This document shows, piece after piece, positions 56,211 to 63,419 of a stretch of 64,000 nucleotides of DNA. Source of the DNA: JABDIP01 sp965227455 (GTDB taxonomy: Bacteria; Pseudomonadota; Alphaproteobacteria; DSM-16000; Inquilinaceae); NCBI GenBank assembly GCA_965227455.1, contig OZ245752.1, positions 1,674,001-1,738,000 of the forward strand, in the 5' to 3' direction. Position numbers and translations under genes: made by a program. Every line of letters begins with the position of its first letter. The stretch's first letter is position 1. Below the pieces are notes generated by a model. That model was not told the DNA's origin. It ran no database searches and worked only from the letters and a program-made list of their open reading frames with translations.

Positions 56211-56792
56211 ATGATGGAAACCGTGGGCTTTACCCGCATGGCGGACGGCACGCGCGAGGACTACGAATTCCTCGCCGAACGCGAGGCCCGGCACATCGCC
56301 GCACTGCCCGACCGGATCATCGCGGCACTGAAGGCACTCGACCATTCGATCGACGGCTACAAGGTCACGCGGCTGGTCCATTCGCTGCAGACCGCCACCC
56401 GGGCCGAGGCTGACGGCGCCGACAAGGAGATGGTGGCCGCCGCCCTGATCCACGATCTCGGCGACGATCTGTCGCCGGAGAACCACTCCCAGCTGGCCGC
56501 CGCGATCATCCGCCCCTATGTCCGCCCCGAGGTGACCTGGGTGGTGGAAATGCACGGCCTGTTCCAGATGGCCTTCTATGCGCCGCAGCTCGGGCGCGAT
56601 GGCGACGGCCATCTGCGCTACGCCGATCATGAATGGTACGAGTCCTGTATGCGGTTCTGCCGGGACTGGGATCAGGAGGCGTTCGACCCGGACTACCCGA
56701 CCAAACCGCTGGCGCATTTCGAGCCGCTGATCCGCGAGATCTTCACCCGCCCGCCCTTCGATGCGGAGGTGCTCGCGGGCCGGGCGAAATGA
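56211..56792 (+). CDS. HD-domain protein, possible mixed-valence di-iron oxygenase or phosphohydrolase
   Basis: This 193-residue helical HD-domain protein has candidate metal ligands H57 (VHSLQT), H81-D82 (IHDLGDD), H92 (ENHSQLAA) and H115 (EMHG). The pattern is close to the PhnZ/TmpB-type and related HD proteins of phosphonate or quaternary-amine metabolism, but no phosphonate gene is nearby. It may be a phosphohydrolase or a di-iron oxygenase. The start follows GAGGGAGGCAGC. It lies in the kinase region but has no obvious T6SS role. Confidence 0.65.
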   Translation: MMETVGFTRMADGTREDYEFLAEREARHIAALPDRIIAALKALDHSIDGYKVTRLVHSLQTATRAEADGADKEMVAAALIHDLGDDLSPENHSQLAAAIIRPYVRPEVTWVVEMHGLFQMAFYAPQLGRDGDGHLRYADHEWYESCMRFCRDWDQEAFDPDYPTKPLAHFEPLIREIFTRPPFDAEVLAGRAK

Positions 56793-56807
56793 ACACCTAG
56801 AGTGGGA

Positions 56808-57001
56808 ACCACAGAGGCGCAGAGACACAGAGAACCAAAAGAGGCTATCTGGTCCTGTCTTACGCTTGTGTCATTCCCGCGAAAGCGGGAATCCAGTCGA
56901 TCCTGACCGATCCTGGATTCCCGCTTTCGCGGGAATGACGAAAAGATGGAGCCGGGCGATATGGTCTCATTTGGTCCTCTGTGTCTCTGTGTCTGCGTGG
57001 T
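56808..57001. repeat. nested composite inverted repeat (dispersed element)
   Basis: Outer arms 56808-56839 and 56970-57001 pair at 27 of 32 positions and belong to the widespread CACAGAGACACAGAG-type repeat. Inside them, 56870-56896 and 56913-56939 pair perfectly over 27 bp and belong to the same family as the repeat at 5864-5938. The right outer arm ends 6 bp before the ATG at 57008, so the element supplies the leader, and probably the GTGGTGA ribosome binding site, of the next gene. Confidence 0.88.
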
Positions 57002-57007
57002 GAAATC

Positions 57008-57976
57008 ATGAAGATCGGCTTCATCGGGCTTGGCAATGTCGGCGGCAAGCTTGCCGGCAGCCTGCTGCGCAACGGGTTTCCGCTGACGGTGCACGAGCTG
57101 GATCGCGCCCGGGCGCAAGGCTTCCTCGATGGCGGCGCGGCCTGGGCCGACACGCCGCGCACGGTGGCCGAGAACAGCGACGTCGTCATCACCTGTCTGC
57201 CCTCGCCGGCCGCCTGCGCCCAGGTGATGGAGGCGGAGGACGGCATCCGCGATGGTCTGGCCGAGGGCAAGATTTGGCTGGAGATGAGCACCACCGACGA
57301 GGCTGAGGTGAAGCGCCTGGGCGCCCTGGTGGTCGAGCGCGGAGCGGTCGCCCTGGACTGCCCGGTCTCCGGCGGCTGTCACCGGGCTGCGACCGGCAAC
57401 ATCTCCATCTTCGCCGGCGGCGAGCGCGCCGCCTTCGAGACCGTGCTGCCGGTGCTTTCGGCCATGGGAAGGCGCATCCTGCACACCGGACCTCTGGGCT
57501 CGGCCTCGGTGCTGAAGGTGGTGACCAACTACCTGGCGACCGCCAATCTGGTGGCCCTGGGAGAGGCGCTGATCGTCTCCCGCCAGGCCGGCATGGACCT
57601 CGCCACCACCTATGAGGCGATCCGCATCTCCTCCGGCAATTCCTTCGTGCACGAGACCGAGAGCCAGGTGATCCTGAACGGCTCCTACGATATCGGCTTC
57701 ACCATGGCCCTGGTGCTGAAAGATATCGGCCTGTTCCAGGACGTCGCCGACCGGGCCGGCGCCGAGCTGGAGATCTCGCCGCTGCTCACCCGGATCTTCC
57801 AGGACGGCGCCGAGCGCTACGGGCCGGATGCCTGGTCCTCGATGATCGCGAAGCGTCATGAGGAGTCCTGCGGCGTCGATCTGCGTGCCGACGGATTCCC
57901 GGCGGAACTGGTGGATGACGAGCCGGAGGTGCCTGGGTCCGAAGTGATCGTCGACGACAACGGCCCGCGCGCCTGA
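57008..57976 (+). CDS. NAD(P)-dependent beta-hydroxyacid dehydrogenase family protein
   Basis: This 322-residue protein resembles 3-hydroxyisobutyrate, tartronate-semialdehyde and 6-phosphogluconate dehydrogenases. It has a Rossmann GLGNVG (residues 7-12), the substrate-binding DCPVSGG and the catalytic-helix lysine in SASVLKVVTNYL. The C-terminal helical domain is followed by an acidic tail. ATG 57008 is chosen because the motif-bearing N-terminus MKIGFIGLG begins there. Its translation start borders the composite repeat. The substrate is unknown. Confidence 0.83.
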   Translation: MKIGFIGLGNVGGKLAGSLLRNGFPLTVHELDRARAQGFLDGGAAWADTPRTVAENSDVVITCLPSPAACAQVMEAEDGIRDGLAEGKIWLEMSTTDEAEVKRLGALVVERGAVALDCPVSGGCHRAATGNISIFAGGERAAFETVLPVLSAMGRRILHTGPLGSASVLKVVTNYLATANLVALGEALIVSRQAGMDLATTYEAIRISSGNSFVHETESQVILNGSYDIGFTMALVLKDIGLFQDVADRAGAELEISPLLTRIFQDGAERYGPDAWSSMIAKRHEESCGVDLRADGFPAELVDDEPEVPGSEVIVDDNGPRA

Positions 57977-58064
57977 CGCGGGTCCGATAGAGCGTTCGAC
58001 CATCGGTCGCAATTGGCAGCGAGCCGAAACCGCACTGAGTGGTTTGGCAAATTAAGTAATCGTG

Positions 58065-58087
58065 GCATTGATGATTCATATCAATGC
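58065..58087. promoter_or_regulatory. 8-bp inverted repeat upstream of the orphan gene
   Basis: GCATTGAT-N7-ATCAATGC is a perfect inverted repeat in an AT-rich tract about 70 bp before the orphan ATG. A TATATT that could serve as a -10 box lies at 58094-58099, so the repeat would overlap the -35 area as an operator. No clear -35 box is seen. Confidence 0.35.
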
Positions 58088-58146
58088 AGGGTTATATTAT
58101 TTCAGTACGGTAGCCCCAAGGGTCTGTATTTGAACAGACCAAGCAT

Positions 58147-59139
58147 ATGGGGGAACCAAAAGTGAGAACGCTTAAGCTAAGTGGAGGAGAGAGCGTTGAT
58201 TTCTCTCCCGAGTTCTTCGACGAGTCCGCTTTGAAGGGATTTCTGGACTATGGTCCGGAGGCCCTGTCGATCGCCGAGGTCGAAGAGATCGGCCGGGAGA
58301 TGGCGAAGGGTGTGGCCGGCCCGCCACCGAAGCGTCGCAAGCCTGTCGTCAGGCCGTCGAAGGAAAAGCCACTGAAGGAGATGTCGCTCGACCAGGTCTT
58401 CCGCACCGTCTTCGACAGCCTTGAGGCGGACAAGGACTTTGGCGGGTACGTAAGGGAGAACAGGGATCCGCTGATGCGGGACATGGAGACCGACTTCGTC
58501 GCGAGGGTCGGGCGCCGCATCAATCCCAAAGTCTTCGAACACAACATGGACACGTTCCATGTCGAGGAGACCGTCGCGCGCGGCATGGTCAGCCTGAGCA
58601 TCAACGGTGAGCCGGCGCTGACCTACCGGGGCGCGGATTCCCGCTCGGACAGGGCGAGGGCCCTGAAGACGCTGGTCGCCTGGTGCAAGCTGATCTGGGA
58701 CACCATCGGGTTCATCGGTTCGGTGCTCGAGATCTACACGCCCAAGGCGGACTCAAAGCGCGTCAAGGCGATCACCAGGCTGGTCGACAGGGCCAAGAGT
58801 ACCTGGAAGCGGTTCGTCGACAGGATGATGGAGATCCGGTGGGTCTCGAGTGCCACGGCGAAGATCAAGGTCATCGTCAAGGCCTTCGATATCGGCAACA
58901 TCGCCAAGCTTGGCCTCGATGTCGCGAAGGCCATGTGGCGCAGCATGAGCTGGCGGGAATGGCTGTGGGCGGTCGCCCAGTTCTCCGCGGCGCTGGTGCT
59001 GTTCTTCGTGACCGCCGGCACGACGCTGATACGCAAGATGGTGCGCGCCGCCGCCAAGCTGATCAACGTCATCCAGGACGTGATCGAGATCGGCAAACTG
59101 CAGGGCAAATCGACGGCCTTCGAGAAAGCGGTCGCCTGA
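58147..59139 (+). CDS. orphan protein of unknown function, membrane-associated
   Basis: This 330-residue protein was not recognised. The N-terminal 80 residues are acidic then Pro/Lys-rich (PPPKRRKPVVRPSKEKP), a charged helical middle follows, and two amphipathic to hydrophobic blocks lie at about 168-195 and 273-297, the latter a likely membrane helix (WAVAQFSAALVLFFVTAGTTLI), before a helical C-terminus. Its upstream region is much more AT-rich than the rest of the window. The GTG at 58162 with GGGGG upstream is an alternative start. It stands alone between metabolic and kinase genes. It could be an effector or accessory protein, but no evidence decides this. Confidence 0.6.
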   Translation: MGEPKVRTLKLSGGESVDFSPEFFDESALKGFLDYGPEALSIAEVEEIGREMAKGVAGPPPKRRKPVVRPSKEKPLKEMSLDQVFRTVFDSLEADKDFGGYVRENRDPLMRDMETDFVARVGRRINPKVFEHNMDTFHVEETVARGMVSLSINGEPALTYRGADSRSDRARALKTLVAWCKLIWDTIGFIGSVLEIYTPKADSKRVKAITRLVDRAKSTWKRFVDRMMEIRWVSSATAKIKVIVKAFDIGNIAKLGLDVAKAMWRSMSWREWLWAVAQFSAALVLFFVTAGTTLIRKMVRAAAKLINVIQDVIEIGKLQGKSTAFEKAVA

Positions 59140-59193
59140 CCGTTCCGCCGTCCGGCCCCAAAATGGCGCCGTTGCCGCATCCCGGCAGCGGCG

Positions 59194-60996
59194 CTATTGC
59201 TGAGCTCGCGAGGTGATGAACACGTAGCTGGCGACCGGCTTGTCTGCCCCGCCCGACGCCGCCGTCAGTGCCGCGCTGAGGGTCTGAAGGTAAGACGATG
59301 CCGGCTCCTCGAAGTCCCGCGGACCGTCGAACAGGGGCTGCGGCGACGAGATCGCGACGATCATGTCAGTGCCGAAGGGCGGGCTGATGCTCAGCGCCAG
59401 CTCGCCCGGATTGCCGCCTGGTCCACCGCCGACGGTGATCTCCTGTCCGCCGAAGACGCTGTTGTCGGCCCGCTGGCGGGTCGGGAACAGGTGGTAGACC
59501 GATCCCTGCTTGTCAATGAAGTCGATGTAGAGATAGCCGTCATACAGCCGCGTCGAAGTGGCGCGGACCACCAGGTTGTTGCCCTCAAAATAGATCAGCG
59601 AAGGATTGTTCGGACGGATCGCCGGCCTGCCCGGCTGCCCCGGCTCCAGACCGGCCTGGGTCTCCACCACGCTTATTGCGGCGCAGAACGGCCAGGGCCG
59701 CACAGTCACCGCCGAGTTGACGCGCCTGACCCCCGCGATCGCAGACAGCTCAGCCACCAGCTTGCTCACATCGACATCGCTGGACACGAACCCAGACACG
59801 GTGACTTCGCGGTTGTCGCCGAGCGTTCCCGCCAACCCGGCACATTGGAACTGGCTGGTCACCGTCTCGATCCCGGCGCGAATCCGCCGATCCTCCGCTT
59901 CGACGCGCTGCCTCTCCTCTTCGGCCTGCCGCCGCCTCTCTTCTTCGGCCTGCCGCCTTTCTTCCTCGGCCTGCTGCTCGAGGTAGACCTGGTAAGCGTA
60001 GTATCCGCCGCCGGTGAGAGCGACCAACACCACCAGCACAAGCCCGATGACCAGCCCGGTCTTTCCGCCACCGCTCGGCTCCGGTTTGGGCCGGGTCTGC
60101 GGCGGTGCATGTGGTGCCGTCCGGACGGTGGTCGGGATGGCAAGATGCGGCACCAGTTCCGCCATCGAGGCCGGCCGGTCGTCCGGATTGGGCTGCAGCA
60201 TCCAGGCGATCTCGTCGCGCAGGCTTTCCGGCACCGCGCTCAGATCCGGCACGCTGCGACGGGCCTCGAGGACATCGATATGGGAGCGCCCCATGGGCAG
60301 CGGCTCGCCGATCGCGGCCGCGGCCAGCACAAGCCCGGTGCTGTAGATGTCCGAACGGCCATCGACGTGGCCGCCATGCATGCCGAGCTGCTCCGGCGAG
60401 GCGTAGGAATATTTGCCGGCGAAATCGCTGCCCAGAACCGTCTGGACCTCGGGGTCTTCCAGCTTGGCGATGCCGAAATCGATGATCTTGGCATCTTCCA
60501 GGCGGCCGCCCGGCAGGATCACGTTGTCAGGGGACATATCCCGGTGGATGACGCCCTTCTCATGGGCCGCGCCCAGACCCATGGCCAGCCGGTCGCGCAG
60601 CACCAACACCTCGTCCGGGGTCAGCGGGCCGTCCTTGAGCCGGGACTTGAGCGACGGGCCGTCAGCGAACTCCATGATCAGGTAGAGCCGGCCATCCTCG
60701 TCGCAGACCACGCCGTCATAGCCGACCACCGCCTCGCTGCGCACATTGCGCAGCACCGCGGCCTCGCGGGTGAACAGGTCGATGACGCGGCGGTCCTGGG
60801 CCAGCTCCGGCAGCATGATCTTGATGGCGTGCTCGGTGCCCAGCTTGACGTGGCGGGCCCGGTAGACTGCCCCCATGCCGCCGCGGGCGAGAAGCTTCTC
60901 CACCACGTAGGTGTGGCTGAGAACGGTGCCCTCGGTGACGCCGAAATCGTCCGGGGCCGCCGTCACCAACCGCGTCTCGTCGTCGATACCGCTCAT
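59194..60996 (-). CDS. receptor Ser/Thr protein kinase with BON-like and DUF4384 outer domains, copy 2
   Basis: This 600-residue one-pass kinase is paralogous to copy 1. Its catalytic domain has ARGGMG, K59, HRDMSPDN (D153) and DFG (173-175). The membrane helix (about 312-335) is followed by a charged coiled coil (about 340-372, EEER repeats) where copy 1 has a Gly/Ser stalk, then the BON-like domain and the DUF4384-like end (LYIDFIDKQGSVYHLFP). Both kinases start with DDETRLV and T8. It is divergent from the secreted-protein/exbB operon and has its own promoter (61038-61066). Confidence 0.88.
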   Translation of the reverse strand: MSGIDDETRLVTAAPDDFGVTEGTVLSHTYVVEKLLARGGMGAVYRARHVKLGTEHAIKIMLPELAQDRRVIDLFTREAAVLRNVRSEAVVGYDGVVCDEDGRLYLIMEFADGPSLKSRLKDGPLTPDEVLVLRDRLAMGLGAAHEKGVIHRDMSPDNVILPGGRLEDAKIIDFGIAKLEDPEVQTVLGSDFAGKYSYASPEQLGMHGGHVDGRSDIYSTGLVLAAAAIGEPLPMGRSHIDVLEARRSVPDLSAVPESLRDEIAWMLQPNPDDRPASMAELVPHLAIPTTVRTAPHAPPQTRPKPEPSGGGKTGLVIGLVLVVLVALTGGGYYAYQVYLEQQAEEERRQAEEERRRQAEEERQRVEAEDRRIRAGIETVTSQFQCAGLAGTLGDNREVTVSGFVSSDVDVSKLVAELSAIAGVRRVNSAVTVRPWPFCAAISVVETQAGLEPGQPGRPAIRPNNPSLIYFEGNNLVVRATSTRLYDGYLYIDFIDKQGSVYHLFPTRQRADNSVFGGQEITVGGGPGGNPGELALSISPPFGTDMIVAISSPQPLFDGPRDFEEPASSYLQTLSAALTAASGGADKPVASYVFITSRAQQ

Positions 60997-61037
60997 GCCC
61001 CAATTGATCGGCTGCCCCGGCCTGGTGCCGGCCGGCC

Positions 61038-61066
61038 ATATTGCGCTGGCAACCAGACGGCCTCAA
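61038..61066 (-). promoter_or_regulatory. sigma70-like promoter of kinase copy 2
   Basis: On the minus strand TTGAGG (61066-61061), a 17-bp spacer and CAATAT (61043-61038) lie about 42 bp before the ATG. The block aligns with the promoter of kinase copy 1, including the GGTTG spacer segment and the GGC that follows the -10 box. Confidence 0.55.
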
Positions 61067-61238
61067 AGCAAATTCGGGCATTCGCAACCGACCGGCGATG
61101 TCTTTGGGCGAACGGGGAAATTTCCGTTACACGCTTGCCCGAAGGCGCCCCGACACCGCTTAATAGGTATCCGCGCGTTGATGAGGCGTCGCGCCGAAGA
61201 CGCAGAACAGACCAATAAACGTCTTGGGAGGCCATCCA

Positions 61239-61664
61239 ATGAACACCCCCTTCAAACCCCTGGCGGTCGCCGTCGCGGCGCTTGCGCTGTGGTCCGGCGC
61301 CGCCATGGCCCAGACCGACCGGCTGATCGTCGAGCTGAACAAGTTCGAGGCCATCGACAATGGCTGCCGGACCTTCTTCCTGTTCCGCAACCAGACGGTG
61401 AACGCCTTCCAGGGCTTCGAGATGTCCCTGGCGATCCTCGACGACGAGGGCATCATCGACCGGCTGCTGACCGTGGACGCAGCACCGCTGCCGCCGGAGC
61501 GCACCACGCTGAAGCTGTTCGAGATCCCGGAGACCACCTGCGAGAGTGTCGGCGAGATCCTGCTGCACGAAATCTCGACCTGCGAGCCGGACCAGGGCGG
61601 GCCGATCGACTGCTTCGACATCGTCGATTTGCGGTCCCGGACCTCCGCGCCGCTGGTCAAATAG
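61239..61664 (+). CDS. secreted Cys-containing protein of unknown function
   Basis: This 141-residue protein has a clear signal peptide (cleavage near AMA-QT, residue 25) and four cysteines in the mature part (NGCRTFF, ETTCES, STCEP, IDCFD), which fits two disulfides in a small beta-rich periplasmic protein. ATG 61239 is set by GGGAGG. It lies 18 bp before exbB in the same direction and so is probably the first gene of the exbB-exbD-exbD-tonB-like operon. No family was recognised. Confidence 0.7.
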   Translation: MNTPFKPLAVAVAALALWSGAAMAQTDRLIVELNKFEAIDNGCRTFFLFRNQTVNAFQGFEMSLAILDDEGIIDRLLTVDAAPLPPERTTLKLFEIPETTCESVGEILLHEISTCEPDQGGPIDCFDIVDLRSRTSAPLVK

Positions 61665-61682
61665 CGGCCGGGGGAACCGGCC

Positions 61683-62309
61683 ATGGTGGATACCGTAAGC
61701 CATTGGATGGAGGCCGGCGGACCGATCGTCATCATCCTCGGCCTGCTGTCGGTCTATTCGATCGCCCTGGTGGTGCTGAAGCTGATCCAATTCTGGGGCA
61801 TTTTGGGCGGGCGCAGCGACCGGGAGGCGGCCCTGGACGCCTGGGAGCGCGGCGAGCGCGCCGATGCCCGCAAGCTGGTCACCGGCGGGCGCAACCCGAT
61901 CAACGCCGTCGTCGCCGCGGCCATGGAGGGATTGGCCAAGCGCTGGGACAAGGCGGTGCTGCGCGAGGAGGTCGAGCGGGTCGCCAACGCCCAGATCGAA
62001 ACCCTGGGCCGCCATCTGCGCACGCTTGAGGTGCTGGCGGTGGTCAGCCCGCTGATGGGGCTGCTCGGCACCGTGCTGGGCATGATCGAGTCCTTCCAGT
62101 CCCTGGAGATGGCCGGCGGCAGCGCCAATGCGGCAGTGCTGGCGGCCGGCATCTGGCAGGCGCTGCTGACGACGGCAATGGGGCTGATCGTGGCGATCCC
62201 GGCGGCCATCGCCGCCAACATGCTCGGCGCCCGGCTCGACCGCGCCGGCCACACGATCGAGGATTGCGTCACCCGGCTCTACGTCGCGGATCGCGGCCAC
62301 GCGGGATAG
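61683..62309 (+). CDS. ExbB/TolQ/MotA-family proton channel subunit
   Basis: This 208-residue protein has three membrane helices: GPIVIILGLLSVYSIALVVLKL near the N-terminus, and two in the C-terminal half with VVSPLMGLLGTVLGMIESFQ and GIWQALLTTAMGLIVAIPAAIAANML. These are the hallmark ExbB blocks, including the conserved Thr in the last helix. With ExbD it forms a proton-driven motor. No tonB, tol or iron-uptake gene is adjacent. Confidence 0.92.
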   Translation: MVDTVSHWMEAGGPIVIILGLLSVYSIALVVLKLIQFWGILGGRSDREAALDAWERGERADARKLVTGGRNPINAVVAAAMEGLAKRWDKAVLREEVERVANAQIETLGRHLRTLEVLAVVSPLMGLLGTVLGMIESFQSLEMAGGSANAAVLAAGIWQALLTTAMGLIVAIPAAIAANMLGARLDRAGHTIEDCVTRLYVADRGHAG

Positions 62310-62316
62310 CGCGACC

Positions 62317-62745
62317 ATGCGCCTGAACCGGAAGAGACGGGTCGGCATGATCATCTCGGTGACGCCGCTGGTCGACGTCATGATGATCCTGCTCGTCTTC
62401 TTCATGGTGACGTCGACCTATCTCGACCTCGACATGATCCCGCTGGTCGGCGGCGACCGGCCCGGCGGGCAGGCGCCGGCACCGGTGCCGGTGGAGCGGG
62501 TGCAGCAGGCCACCAGCCTGCTGATCCGGCTGGCCGCCGACGGACGGGTCTATGTGTCCGGCGAGCAGGTCAGCCTCGCCGGCCTGAGCTCGCTGGTACA
62601 GATCCGCATCACCACCCGGCCCACCACTCCGATCCTGGTGCTGCCGTCCGGGGCGGCCTCGACCCAGTCGCTGGTCAGCCTGATGGACGCCATTGCGCTG
62701 GCCGGCGGGCGCAACGTCCGGGTCGTCCGGTTGTCGCCGCAATGA
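62317..62745 (+). CDS. ExbD/TolR-family protein, copy 1
   Basis: This 142-residue protein has a single N-terminal membrane helix with the essential Asp (D20 in TPLVDVMMILLVFFMV) and a periplasmic ExbD/TolR domain. It starts 7 bp after exbB and overlaps the second exbD gene by 4 bp. It is the partner of ExbB in the proton channel. Confidence 0.92.
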   Translation: MRLNRKRRVGMIISVTPLVDVMMILLVFFMVTSTYLDLDMIPLVGGDRPGGQAPAPVPVERVQQATSLLIRLAADGRVYVSGEQVSLAGLSSLVQIRITTRPTTPILVLPSGAASTQSLVSLMDAIALAGGRNVRVVRLSPQ

Positions 62746-63152
62746 TCAGCGTCCGCCGCAGGCCCGACCGGCCCCAGCACGAGACGATCGTCACCCTGAT
62801 CGACATCGTCTTCTTCCTGCTGGTGTTCTTCATGCTGATCGGCCGCATGGACGCGACCTCGCCGTTCGAGCTGTCGCCGCCCATCTCCGGCGGCGGCGAG
62901 GCCCTGCCCCAGGGCGGCATGACGGTCAGCCTGTCCCAGGACGGCCGGGTGGCGCTGGACGGCGTTGAACGGTCGCGGGACGACATTGTCCGGGTGCTGC
63001 GCGACGCCATCGCCGCCTCCCGCGAGCCGCTCTTCGTGCGCATCAACGCCCATGCCGACACGCCGGTGCGGCACCTGCTGCCGCTGGTCACCGCGCTGGA
63101 GGCGCTGCCAGAGGGCGACGTGGTGCTGGTGGTGACACCGAGGCGCCGATGA
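62742..63152 (+). CDS. ExbD/TolR-family protein, copy 2
   Basis: This 136-residue protein has an N-terminal helix with D21 in TLIDIVFFLLVFFMLI and a periplasmic domain. It is clearly related to but distinct from copy 1. Two ExbD subunits in tandem suggest a heteromeric motor, as in some Tol-like and gliding systems. The TGA stop lies within ATGATGA, and the large palindromic element begins 6 bp later. Confidence 0.92.
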   Translation: MISVRRRPDRPQHETIVTLIDIVFFLLVFFMLIGRMDATSPFELSPPISGGGEALPQGGMTVSLSQDGRVALDGVERSRDDIVRVLRDAIAASREPLFVRINAHADTPVRHLLPLVTALEALPEGDVVLVVTPRRR

Positions 63153-63157
63153 TGAGC

Positions 63158-63419
63158 CTGCATCTCGCACCCTGGCCATGGCCTGCGTCGCACCCGGGCG
63201 GTTCGATTCGCCAGGAAAGGGCCGAAGAGCGTAGCAGAGCTACGGTCGAGGGTCTTGACGCCGCGGGCGGGCCGCCCGGGTGCGACCCGAAGGGCGGCGC
63301 TGTCCTGCCGACAGGGTGCGTCAGAGCGCTTGCCCGATGCGCTGCATCGCGCCGCACGCCCTTCCTACCTTGTCGGCAGGACAGCGCCGCGCAGGCCACG
63401 GCCAGGGTGTGAGATGCAG
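63158..63419. repeat. 262-bp composite palindromic element with two internal perfect stems
   Basis: Outer arms 63158-63187 and 63390-63419 pair at 28 of 30 positions. Between them are a perfect 15-bp stem (63187-63201 with 63272-63286) and a perfect 18-bp stem (63296-63313 with 63371-63388). As RNA this would be a three-way junction. It lies between exbD2 and the tonB-like gene and overlaps the latter's start, so its right arm provides the leader. An ORF through it (63149-63412) is not believable as a protein. Confidence 0.9.

Noticed and set aside
63149..63412. 87-codon frame starting at the ATGATGA after exbD2
   Set aside because: It runs through the arms and stems of the palindromic element, so its composition is set by the repeats. 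No protein signature is seen. It may mark the former start of the next gene.
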